DNA of 7,222 nucleotides from Spirochaetaceae bacterium (GTDB taxonomy: Bacteria; Spirochaetota; Spirochaetia; Treponematales; Breznakiellaceae): positions 1 through 7,222 of the forward strand of contig JAIRXO010000107.1 of assembly GCA_031268255.1 (NCBI GenBank), in the 5' to 3' direction. Both the position numbers and the translations under genes were made by a program. The notes under the pieces were generated by a model. The model did not search any database and was not told the origin of the DNA. It saw nothing but the letters and a program-made list of their open reading frames with translations. Position 1 is the stretch's first letter, and every line of letters begins with the position of its first letter. This document shows, in pieces, positions 1 through 5,908 of the stretch.

Positions 1-767
1 GGGAGGCCGTCCCTGAACATGGCCGCGCAGCGTTCATTTATTCGTCTGTAAAGTTCTTCCCGTTCACGGCGCAGCCCCACCAGGAGGAAACGGTAGCGAA
101 GGGGCGGCGTTTCCTTCCGGGGAAAGATGCTTCCCCGGAGGCCCGAAACGCTGCTGTAGGAACTTAAAGGGCGGCCTGTAAGCCTGTATACCTCAAGGGC
201 CCTGAGTATGCGGTACTGGTCATTGGCGTGGATGCGGGACGCGCTTTCCCTGTCAACTGTGGCAAGTTCTTCCATGAGGGGACCGGGGCCAAGGGTTTCC
301 CATTCATCCTTGAGGGCTTTCCGAATCGCGCTGTCCGAAGGGGGAGCGTCAGGAAGGCCGAGGACAAAATTTTTAAGGTAAAAAGCTGTCCCGCCTGAAA
401 CAACCGGCAGTTTTCCCCGCCTTGCTATGTCAAGACAGGCGGCGTCGGCCAGGTGAACAAATTCGCCTGAGTTAAACTGTTCATCGGGGTTCCTGATATC
501 AATAAGGTGATGGGGGAGCTTTGCCCTGAGTTCCCGGGAGGGTTTGGCGGTTCCTGTGTCCATGCCCCGGTAAACCTGCATTGAGTCCGCGGAGACCAGT
601 TCGGCGGGAAGGGCGTTCTTTCCGGTAAAAAGCTCCTCTACCAGGGCTGTTTTACCTGACGCGGTGGGACCGAAGAGTATAAAAACAGGAACATCTTCCA
701 AAACCCCGGCGTTTCCGGCCCTATCCGGCTCTCCGGTGCGGGAAGAAGCTCCGGGACAAGGCTTCAT
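1..767 (-). CDS. miaA: MiaA, tRNA dimethylallyltransferase (3' end beyond window)
   Basis: MiaA transfers a dimethylallyl group from DMAPP to N6 of A37 in tRNAs that read UNN codons. The first 255 residues are present; the usual length is about 300, so roughly the last 50 lie beyond the left edge. The P-loop GPTASGKT is at residues 33-40, the family motif SADSMQVYRGMDTGTAKP at about 59-76, LPHHLIDI at 84-91, the GGT-Y segment (VVSGGTAFYLK) at 122-132, and the tRNA-contacting stretch RIHANDQYRILRALEVY at 178-194. The ATG start (765-767) overlaps the rpoZ stop as ATGA, so translation is probably coupled; GAGGA lies directly against the ATG, too close for a normal ribosome site. The P-loop sits about 20 residues further in than is typical, so the N-terminus is extended. 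A TTG at 699-701 is a possible alternative start but has no convincing ribosome site. Family assignment is secure; the exact start is less so. Confidence 0.95.
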   Translation of the reverse strand, partial: MKPCPGASSRTGEPDRAGNAGVLEDVPVFILFGPTASGKTALVEELFTGKNALPAELVSADSMQVYRGMDTGTAKPSRELRAKLPHHLIDIRNPDEQFNSGEFVHLADAACLDIARRGKLPVVSGGTAFYLKNFVLGLPDAPPSDSAIRKALKDEWETLGPGPLMEELATVDRESASRIHANDQYRILRALEVYRLTGRPLSSYSSVSGLRGSIFPRKETPPLRYRFLLVGLRREREELYRRINERCAAMFRDGL

Positions 768-955
768 TCCTCAATGCGGAATTCAATCTGCCTGGTAAAA
801 ATCTGCCTGGCCGCAAGGGAAACCACCTTGCCGTCATTTTCGTCGATTTCCTCATCCCTGAGCATGGAAAGCTGGTAGGCCCTCCGGGAAGCGGCGCAGG
901 TGATTTCGTACATATTGCTATCGTATTCGATAAGTTCTTCCAAGGGAAATATCAT
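764..955 (-). CDS. rpoZ: RNA polymerase omega subunit (RpoZ)
   Basis: This 63-residue protein matches the short omega/Rpb6 fold, which binds the beta' subunit and helps RNA polymerase assemble. Visible landmarks are NMYEITCAASRRAYQLS at 14-30, equivalent to the AA-RARQL helix of other omegas, and an acidic linker followed by KVVSLAARQIFTRQIEF at 43-59. The frame is open upstream to 1078, but that part is low-complexity basic sequence opposite the exporter start and is not family-like; the family homology begins at the ATG at 953-955. There is little ribosome-site signal, only a weak TAGG four bases from the ATG. A promoter lies immediately upstream, so the mRNA may be leaderless. The stop overlaps the miaA start (ATGA), making a two-gene unit. 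The family call rests on motif recognition in a short protein. Confidence 0.85.
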   Translation of the reverse strand: MIFPLEELIEYDSNMYEITCAASRRAYQLSMLRDEEIDENDGKVVSLAARQIFTRQIEFRIEE

Positions 956-961
956 GCCTAT

Positions 962-991
962 ACTATACCGAAAAGGTTCGGGCTGTGTAAA
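962..991 (-). promoter_or_regulatory. Sigma70-type promoter for rpoZ-miaA
   Basis: On the minus strand TTTACA (986-991, five of six matches to TTGACA) is followed after 18 bp by TATAGT (962-967, five of six matches to TATAAT). Only six bases separate the -10 box from the rpoZ ATG, so the predicted transcription start falls on or beside the start codon. The boxes are seen directly; promoter activity is inferred. Confidence 0.5.
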
Positions 992-1038
992 GCCTTTCCT
1001 TTTGTTCCTGTTTCGGTTATACTTTAGGTGAATTCGCG

Positions 1039-2865
1039 ATGGCAGCAAAATCTCCCAGAAAAAGAACATCCGGCGCAAAGGCTTTGGCGGTATTCGCGTC
1101 GTACTACAGGCCCCACTTTCCCCTCTTTCTTGCCGATATGTTCTGCGCCTCCCTCATTGCGGGCGCCGACCTTGCCTTTCCGGTAATGACCAAATACGCC
1201 CTGGAAAAACTAATCACGCCGGGGAACCTCAAGCGGCTTTTCATCATGATAGGATTTATGGTGCTGCTCTATATCCTGAGAACGGCGTTCAGCTTTTTTG
1301 TTACCTACTGGGGCCATACCCTGGGCGCTTATATCGAGGCGGATATGAGGCGGGATCTTTTTGCCCACCTCCAGAAACTTCCCTTTTCGTTCTATGATAA
1401 CCACCGTACCGGCCATATCATGTCCCGGGTTACAAACGATCTTTTTGAAGTAACCGAGCTGGCTCACCACGGCCCTGAGGACCTTTTTATATCCCTTTTA
1501 ACCCTTCTGGGTTCGTTTCTCATTGTTCTTTTTATGAGCTGGGAAATGGCTCTGGTGCTTTTGTGCCTCGTTCCCCTGATGATAGTCCATACCCTGGTTT
1601 CCCGGGTCAGCCTTATGAACAGTTCCCGCTCGGTCAAGGAAAAGATAGCCGAAATAAACGCCTCCCTTGAGTCGAGCATCTCAGGGGCCAGGCTTGCCAA
1701 GGCCTTTACCAACGAAGGCTATGAAAACAAAAAATTCAGGGGCGGAAACGAGTTCCTCAAAAACGCCAAGAAAGGCTATTACAAGTCAATGGCCGACTTT
1801 CACAGCAAACTTGAATTTATGACCAGCCTGCTCAATGTGGCGGTCATCGCCGCGGGGGCACTGCTCATCGCGGCTGGAAGGATGACCCTTCCCGAACTAA
1901 TCACCGCGAACCTCTTTGCCTCGGCCTTTCTCCAGCCCATAAGGCGGCTTCAGAATTTTGTTGAACAGTACAGCACCGGCATGGCGGGCTTTAACCGCTT
2001 CCTCGAAATAATGGCCATTAAGCCTGACATCATCGACCGGAAAGACGCCGTAACCCTCTCGAATGTCAAAGGCGATATCGAATACCGGGATGTGGGTTTT
2101 TCGTACAGCGAGGCGCGTAACGGCAGCCGGGATTCGGACGAAAATTTTGTACTTAAGGGAATACGGCTTTCCATACCGGCGGGAACCACCGTAGCCCTTG
2201 TGGGGCCCTCAGGCGGCGGAAAAAGTACCCTTTGCCATCTTCTTCCCCGCTTCTACGAAGTCCAGGAAGGGAGCATCACCATAGACGGCGCTGATATACG
2301 GAACCTTACCCTCGAATCCCTCAGGCGCAATATAGGCATAGTCCAGCAGGATGTGTTTTTGTTCGCCGGAACCATCAGGGACAATATAGCCTATGGCCGC
2401 GTTGACGCGGCGGCGGAAGAAATCATCGAAGCCGCCAGAAAAGCCGAAATCCACGAGGATATTATGGCAATGAAGGACGGGTACGACAGCATTGTGGGAG
2501 AACGAGGCATAACGCTCTCGGGGGGACAGAAGCAGCGCATAAGCATAGCCCGTATTTTTCTCAAAAACCCGCCCATACTGATACTTGACGAAGCTACCAG
2601 CGCCCTGGACAGCGTTACTGAATTCAAAATACAACAGGCCCTTACGGAACTGGCCAGGGGGCGTACAACCCTCATCATTGCCCACAGGCTCTCGACAGTG
2701 CGGAACGCCGGCCGTATCGTGGTCCTTGACGACAAGGGCATCAGGGAAGAAGGCCGCCACGAAGAACTCCTCGCCTCAGGCGGCCTTTACAGCACGCTGT
2801 ACCACTCGCAGTTCAGCCCAGAAGCATCTCGTCGCTGGCAAGGTCCTGATTCTTTATCGCCTTGA
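1039..2865 (+). CDS. ABC exporter half-transporter (MsbA/LmrA type)
   Basis: This 608-residue protein has a transmembrane domain fused to an ATPase domain, a half-transporter expected to homodimerise in the inner membrane and export a lipid, drug or peptide. The membrane domain spans about residues 20-310, with hydrophobic segments near 28-48, 67-92, 148-186 and 260-300. The ATPase domain begins near 347: A-loop Tyr356, Walker A GPSGGGKST at 389-397, Q-loop Gln436/437, signature LSGGQKQR at 493-500, Walker B ILILD ending at Asp517 with catalytic Glu518, D-loop SALD at 521-524, and H-loop His549. All catalytic residues are present, so it should be active. The ATG has an AGGTG ribosome site at 1026-1030, eight bases upstream. 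The last 17 or so residues (from about 592) lie beyond the usual family end and are read from DNA that also encodes the opposite-strand ATPase. No neighbour reveals the substrate. The gene is transcribed alone, divergent from rpoZ. Confidence 0.95.
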   Translation: MAAKSPRKRTSGAKALAVFASYYRPHFPLFLADMFCASLIAGADLAFPVMTKYALEKLITPGNLKRLFIMIGFMVLLYILRTAFSFFVTYWGHTLGAYIEADMRRDLFAHLQKLPFSFYDNHRTGHIMSRVTNDLFEVTELAHHGPEDLFISLLTLLGSFLIVLFMSWEMALVLLCLVPLMIVHTLVSRVSLMNSSRSVKEKIAEINASLESSISGARLAKAFTNEGYENKKFRGGNEFLKNAKKGYYKSMADFHSKLEFMTSLLNVAVIAAGALLIAAGRMTLPELITANLFASAFLQPIRRLQNFVEQYSTGMAGFNRFLEIMAIKPDIIDRKDAVTLSNVKGDIEYRDVGFSYSEARNGSRDSDENFVLKGIRLSIPAGTTVALVGPSGGGKSTLCHLLPRFYEVQEGSITIDGADIRNLTLESLRRNIGIVQQDVFLFAGTIRDNIAYGRVDAAAEEIIEAARKAEIHEDIMAMKDGYDSIVGERGITLSGGQKQRISIARIFLKNPPILILDEATSALDSVTEFKIQQALTELARGRTTLIIAHRLSTVRNAGRIVVLDDKGIREEGRHEELLASGGLYSTLYHSQFSPEASRRWQGPDSLSP

Positions 2866-3616
2866 AGCGCCGGATAATATCGTCTGTGGTGAGCTTTGCC
2901 TTTTCACCGGCGTCGATGTCGAGGATGATTCTGCCCGAATCCATCATAAGCAGCCGGCTGCCGAATTCCAGGGCATGGTTCATGTTATGGGTTATCATCA
3001 TCACCGTAAGATTGTACTCTGACGCGAAACGGAGGGTCAGGTCCATAATCATCTCGGCGTTCCGGGGGTCAAGGGCTGCGGTATGCTCGTCGAGCAGCAG
3101 GAGGCTCGGCTTCGACATGACCGTCATGAGCAGGGTCAGGGCCTGGCGCTGTCCTCCCGAAAAAAGTTCCACATTGTCGTTAAGCCTGTTCTCAAGACCC
3201 ATGCCGAGGGTCGCAAGGTGTTCCCGGAAATACTCCTTCATGCTTTTTGTCAGGCTGATTTTGAGGCCCTTGTAACCCTTCCTGTGGCATATCATCATGT
3301 TGTCCGCCAGAGTCATGCGGCCGGCGGTTCCCAGAAGGGGGTTCTGAAAAATACGGCCTATATACCTGGCCCGCCTGTATTCAGGGTCCCTGGTGATGTC
3401 CCGCTCGGCGCCTGAGTCCCTGAGAAACACGCGCCCTGATGTGGGGATAATCGTTCCGGCGATGGCGTTATACAGGGTGGTTTTTCCCGCGCCGTTGGAA
3501 CCGATGATGGTAACGAATTCCCCTTCCCCGACGGTAAGCTGTATATTGTCCAGGGCCGTATTCTCATCGGCGCTCCCCCGGAGAAAAACAACCGAGAGGT
3601 CTTTGATGCTGATCAC
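2813..3616 (-). CDS. ABC uptake ATPase (TrpZ-like)
   Basis: This is the ATP-hydrolysing subunit of the three-gene uptake system. Read from the GTG at 3614-3616 it has 267 residues: Walker A GSNGAGKTT at 39-47, Q-loop Gln91 in IFQNP, signature FSGGQRQ at 152-158, Walker B LLLLD ending at Asp176 with catalytic Glu177, and H-loop His210 in MITHNM. The signature has Phe where Leu is usual (LSGGQ), a mild variant. The GTG is preferred over an ATG at 3686-3688 because it overlaps the permease stop as GTGA, has GGAGG (3624-3628) seven bases upstream, and gives the usual short start ISIKDLSVVF; the longer reading adds 24 residues of permease-frame overlap without homology. The 3' end overlaps the convergent exporter by 53 bp, so no intergenic terminator can exist there. 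ATPases of this group are paired with PF04392 binding proteins. Confidence 0.93.
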   Translation of the reverse strand: MISIKDLSVVFLRGSADENTALDNIQLTVGEGEFVTIIGSNGAGKTTLYNAIAGTIIPTSGRVFLRDSGAERDITRDPEYRRARYIGRIFQNPLLGTAGRMTLADNMMICHRKGYKGLKISLTKSMKEYFREHLATLGMGLENRLNDNVELFSGGQRQALTLLMTVMSKPSLLLLDEHTAALDPRNAEMIMDLTLRFASEYNLTVMMITHNMNHALEFGSRLLMMDSGRIILDIDAGEKAKLTTDDIIRRFKAIKNQDLASDEMLLG

Positions 3617-4563
3617 GGTTTGGCCTCCGGCGTTTTTTTTCTGGTCCGCGTTCCCGCCCTGAATCCTGACCGGGAAAGGACAAGGCAAAGTATGATGAGA
3701 AGGGCTGTCATGAGTTTCAGGTCATTGGGGTTCATGTGAATTTTATAACCGTAGTTTCTGGCAATATACATGAGGCTCCGGTACAGTATGGAACCAAGTA
3801 TAACCCGCAGGGTCTGAATACCTATGCGGTTTGACCGCATGAGAAATTCGCCTATCATGAGGGAGGCAAGGCCCGAAACTATCATGCCGCTCCCCAGGCC
3901 GACATCGGCAAAGCCCTGGTACATGGCCGCGTAGGAACCGGAAACCGCCACAAGGCCGTTTGCCAGAGATATGCCTACCATTTTTATAACGTCGGGATTC
4001 ATGCCCTGGGAAATAATGAGCTGGGGATTGGCGCCCAGGGCCCCCATAGAAAGGCCAAAATCAGTATGAAAAAAAAGGTCCAGTATTATCTTGACCGCGG
4101 CAAGCACCAGAATACAGTACAGCACCACCGCCAGTGATGTTGGCAAAATGCCAGGAATTCTGCCAGGCAAAATGCCAGGCAGAATGCCTTCGGCCAGGGC
4201 GCTTATGCGGGCAAAAAGAGTCGGGACCCTGAGGAGGGAAAGATTGGCCCTGTTGGACATGATGCGCAGATTCACCGAATAGAGCATGGTCATGGTAAGT
4301 ATGCCGGAAAGGAGGTCGGGGATTTTCAACCTTGTATGAATGAGGGCGGTTACAAAACCGGCCAGCGCCCCTCCGGCAAAAACAATGGGAATCGCGGCGG
4401 ATGCCGGAAAAGAACGGGTAAGCAGCACGGCCATGATGGCCGCGCCCATGGGAAAGGACCCGTCTACGGTCATGTCGGCGAAATTCAACACCCTGAAGGT
4501 GATGAATACCCCCAGCACCATGATGCCGTAAATAAGTCCTTCGGTAAGAATTCCTGAAACCAT
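3613..4563 (-). CDS. ABC uptake permease (TrpY-like, BPD_transp_2 type)
   Basis: This 316-residue integral membrane protein forms the transport channel of the uptake system. It has about eight hydrophobic segments (near 8-24, 38-50, 54-76, 84-98, 143-165, 192-212, 224-240, 283-297) and the family stretches LNFADMTVDGSFPMGAA (26-42), TDFGLSMGALGANPQLIISQG (167-187) and SGMIVSGLASLMIGE (225-239). The ATG at 4561-4563 begins two bases after the binding-protein stop; the nearest purine-rich run (GAAGGGAAG) is about 17 bases away, too far for a normal ribosome site, so translation is likely coupled to the gene before it. The start is supported by the family-like N-terminus GILTEGLIYGIMVLGV. Its stop overlaps the ATPase GTG. 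Residues 127-142 are a tandem ILPG repeat in a loop between membrane segments, encoded by a 12-bp minisatellite; this looks like a local, in-frame expansion. The substrate is not visible from the permease. Confidence 0.93.
   Translation of the reverse strand: MVSGILTEGLIYGIMVLGVFITFRVLNFADMTVDGSFPMGAAIMAVLLTRSFPASAAIPIVFAGGALAGFVTALIHTRLKIPDLLSGILTMTMLYSVNLRIMSNRANLSLLRVPTLFARISALAEGILPGILPGRIPGILPTSLAVVLYCILVLAAVKIILDLFFHTDFGLSMGALGANPQLIISQGMNPDVIKMVGISLANGLVAVSGSYAAMYQGFADVGLGSGMIVSGLASLMIGEFLMRSNRIGIQTLRVILGSILYRSLMYIARNYGYKIHMNPNDLKLMTALLIILCLVLSRSGFRAGTRTRKKTPEAKP
4142..4189. repeat. Four-unit 12-bp tandem repeat inside the permease gene
   Basis: Four consecutive 12-bp units read, on the plus strand, ggcaaaatgcca, ggaattctgcca, ggcaaaatgcca and ggcagaatgcct. 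Units one and three are identical. Each unit is close to palindromic (GGCA...TGCC). Because 12 is a multiple of three, gain or loss of a unit keeps the permease frame; the encoded residues on the minus strand are ILPG, ILPG, RIPG, ILPT (permease residues 127-142). Confidence 0.9.
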
Positions 4564-4565
4564 AA

Positions 4566-5555
4566 TTATTTGCTGGTCAGCTTCCCTTCTTCAAAAATAT
4601 AGTTTGCCATAGACAGATATTGTTCTGGTATGGTAATACCGCAGTTTTTCGCCGCGTCCAGGTCTATGAGCAGGTCCGATTCCGAAGGCTCAGTGAGAAA
4701 TTTAACCGGAATATCCTGGGGCCTTTTACCTGCCAGTATGTCGGCGATTATATACCCTGTGGCAAGACCCGCCTTGTAGTAGTTGAAACCAGAGGCGACC
4801 ATGCAGCCCCCGTTCAGGGCAGCCGTTACATCACCGGAAAAAACCGGCTTTTTGGCGGCGGTAAAAACCTGTATCAGGGCGGCCAACGCCGAGAACACCG
4901 TATTATCGGTGGTAAGGTAAATCCCGTCCACCCTGTTTACAATGGCTTCGGCGGCCTGCCTGAGTTCGGCTGACGTGGATATAGTCTGGGTTACCAGGGC
5001 GATTCCCTGCGCCCTGCAGGCTTCTTCGACCAGGGCAAAGGCCGAAATTGAATTGGCCTCTGAACTGGTGTAGATATAGCCCAGGGTTTTGATACCCGCC
5101 AGTTCCCTGAACAACGCGATATGATCGGAAGTGGGAATAGCGTCCGACAAACCAGTCACATTGCCCTCGCCATTGGCCAGAGTCGAAACCAGCCTGGCGC
5201 CCACCGGGTCTGTAACCGCGGAAAACACCACGGGAATATCCGAAAAGGCATTGGCAAGGCTTATGGCAGTAGGCGTGGCAATGCCCACGGCCAGGGTAAC
5301 CCCGTCGGACTTGAACTTATTGGCTATCTGGGCCGAAGTGTTCGCGTCGCTATTGGCATTCTGGAGATCAATAATCGCGTCCACACCCCTCTCTGCCAGA
5401 GCGTCGAGAATACCGTTTTCACAGGCATCCAGAGCCTCATGCTGCACAAACTTCGCTATGCCGATACGGACCTGGCCATTCGATGCATTCTTTTTTTCGC
5501 AGGACGCAAAACCCATCAGAACCATGCACAATACCGAGGCCATACACTTCTTCAT
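4566..5555 (-). CDS. ABC uptake substrate-binding lipoprotein (PF04392, TrpX-like)
   Basis: This 329-residue protein is the solute-binding component of the uptake system, expected to be lipid-anchored in the periplasm. The N-terminus MKKCMASVLCMVLMGFASC has two lysines, a hydrophobic core and a lipobox ending at Cys19; Phe at -3 departs from the strict Leu rule, as spirochaetal lipoboxes often do. The mature part starts with VRIGIAKFVQHEALD (29-43) and contains IPVVFSAVTDPVGARLV (107-123), a signature of the PF04392 family, with VTGLSD (133-138) and GYIYTSSEANS (159-169) further on. Members of this family include the streptococcal TrpX, which binds aromatic amino acids; the ligand here is inferred only from family and may differ. 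The ATG has an AAGGAG ribosome site (5563-5568) seven bases upstream. It is the first gene of the operon, followed after two bases by the permease, and has a strong-looking promoter upstream. Confidence 0.93.
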   Translation of the reverse strand: MKKCMASVLCMVLMGFASCEKKNASNGQVRIGIAKFVQHEALDACENGILDALAERGVDAIIDLQNANSDANTSAQIANKFKSDGVTLAVGIATPTAISLANAFSDIPVVFSAVTDPVGARLVSTLANGEGNVTGLSDAIPTSDHIALFRELAGIKTLGYIYTSSEANSISAFALVEEACRAQGIALVTQTISTSAELRQAAEAIVNRVDGIYLTTDNTVFSALAALIQVFTAAKKPVFSGDVTAALNGGCMVASGFNYYKAGLATGYIIADILAGKRPQDIPVKFLTEPSESDLLIDLDAAKNCGITIPEQYLSMANYIFEEGKLTSK

Positions 5556-5594
5556 AAAACAACTCCTTTGTTTCTATTAGTAGTAACACCTCAG

Positions 5595-5622
5595 TTTATA
5601 AAATTACACGCTTTACTGTCAA
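5595..5622 (-). promoter_or_regulatory. Sigma70-type promoter of the ABC uptake operon
   Basis: On the minus strand a perfect TTGACA (5617-5622) is followed after 16 bp by TATAAA (5595-5600, five of six matches). Transcription would start near 5588, giving a leader of about 33 bases to the ATG at 5555. That is too short for a T-box, riboswitch or peptide attenuator. The promoter begins about 20 bases beyond the 3' end of the tRNA-Leu gene. Confidence 0.7.
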
Positions 5623-5642
5623 GGGGGCGAAAAATTCCACTA

Positions 5643-5725
5643 TGCCGGGGATGAGATTTGAACTCACACGGCCTTGCGGCCAGGGGATTTTAAGTCCCCG
5701 GTGTCTACCATTCCACCACCCCGGC
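5643..5725 (-). tRNA. tRNA-Leu (anticodon UAA)
   Basis: This 83-base class II tRNA folds fully on the minus strand. The acceptor is GCCGGGG (5719-5725) pairing with CCCCGGC (5644-5650), with discriminator A at 5643. The D-arm contains GTGGAATGGTAGACAC, the anticodon stem is GGGGA/TCCCC with loop CTTAAAA, the variable arm is long (GGCCGCAAGGCC), and the T-arm is GTGAG-TTCAAAT-CTCAT. The anticodon TAA (5690-5692) reads UUA. Bases 36-38 are AAA, the motif recognised by MiaA, encoded at the left of this window. CCA is not encoded, so the 3' end must be added by an enzyme. A run of five T about 8-12 bases past the 3' end could help end transcription. Confidence 0.96.
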
Positions 5726-5749
5726 AAATAAAAGCGCCGCGAAGCGGCG
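5726..5749 (-). terminator. Intrinsic-terminator-like hairpin just upstream of tRNA-Leu
   Basis: On the minus strand CGCCGC-TTC-GCGGCG (5735-5749) forms a six-pair GC stem followed by CTTTTATTT (5726-5734). It could end transcription coming from the alcohol dehydrogenase. The T-rich tail touches the first base of the mature tRNA. The stem is part of the left copy of the 47-bp repeat; the right copy has the same stem but no T tract. Confidence 0.5.
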
Positions 5750-5779
5750 GATATAAACGATCGTAACACGCCGTGGCGC
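5733..5779. repeat. 47-bp GC-rich palindromic direct repeat, copy A
   Basis: This unit starts with an inner hairpin CGCCGC-GAA-GCGGCG (5735-5749), continues with the 8-bp palindrome ACGATCGT (5757-5764), and ends with GGCGC, complementary to its own start GCGCC. A second pairing, GGCG (5746-5749) with CGCC (5769-5772), is also possible. It aligns without gaps to copy B (5848-5894), 115 bp away, with 41 of 47 bases identical; five of the six differences are transitions. The similarity stops sharply at both ends. It resembles a REP-type extragenic palindrome or a small non-autonomous element, but this is inference. Confidence 0.85.
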
Positions 5780-5801
5780 CCTATAAAAGCTCTGTCCCCA
5801 A

Positions 5802-5826
5802 CTAAAGGCGGACTGCCTTTAGGCAG
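5802..5826. repeat. Two overlapping, mutually exclusive hairpins
   Basis: CTAAAGGC (5802-5809) pairs perfectly with GCCTTTAG (5815-5822) around a 5-base loop. CTGCC (5813-5817) pairs with GGCAG (5822-5826) around a 4-base loop, and uses some of the same bases. No T tract follows on either strand. The function is unknown; the hairpins sit between the two 47-bp repeat copies. Confidence 0.55.
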
Positions 5827-5847
5827 GCCGCGGCGCCGGCAGAGACC

Positions 5848-5894
5848 AGCGCCGCGAAGCGGCGTATGTGAACGATTGTAGCACGCCGTAGCGC
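5848..5894. repeat. 47-bp GC-rich palindromic direct repeat, copy B
   Basis: This is the second copy of the unit at 5733-5779, in the same orientation, with six substitutions (relative to A: G5750 to T, A5753 to G, A5755 to G, C5762 to T, A5766 to G, G5775 to A). The CGCCGC-GAA-GCGGCG hairpin is unchanged. The central palindrome has become ACGATTGT, and the terminal GGCGC has become AGCGC. It lacks the T-rich tail next to copy A. On the minus strand it contains TGCTACAAT, which looks like an extended -10 element, but no -35 box is visible. Confidence 0.85.
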
Positions 5895-5908
5895 AACATA
5901 GGCCACGG

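Noticed and set aside
1018..1023. TATACT as a confident exporter promoter -10 box
   Set aside because: There is no matching -35 box, and a start about seven bases downstream would exclude most of the AGGTG ribosome site from the mRNA; it is kept only as part of the shared-motif finding.
956..1078. Longer start for rpoZ (104 residues)
   Set aside because: The extra N-terminal part is basic, unlike omega, and would be antisense to the exporter promoter region and first codons.
2209..2760. 183-codon minus-strand frame opposite the exporter ATPase domain
   Set aside because: It is entirely antisense to Walker A through H-loop of a well conserved domain, has no ribosome site and no recognisable motif.
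3617..3688. Upstream ATG start for the uptake ATPase, adding 24 residues
   Set aside because: The added residues overlap the permease C-terminus and are not family-like, whereas the GTG at 3616 has a GGAGG site at ideal spacing and a GTGA overlap.
4142..4189. CRISPR-like array
   Set aside because: The units are 12 bp, contiguous, without spacers, and lie in frame inside the permease gene.
5556..5594. Trp leader peptide, T-box or riboswitch ahead of the TrpX-like gene
   Set aside because: The predicted leader is only about 33 bases and contains no leader frame, specifier loop or terminator/antiterminator pair.
5643..5725. tRNA-Leu as an integration site
   Set aside because: There is no integrase, no second copy of the tRNA 3' end in the window, and normal chromosomal genes lie on both sides.
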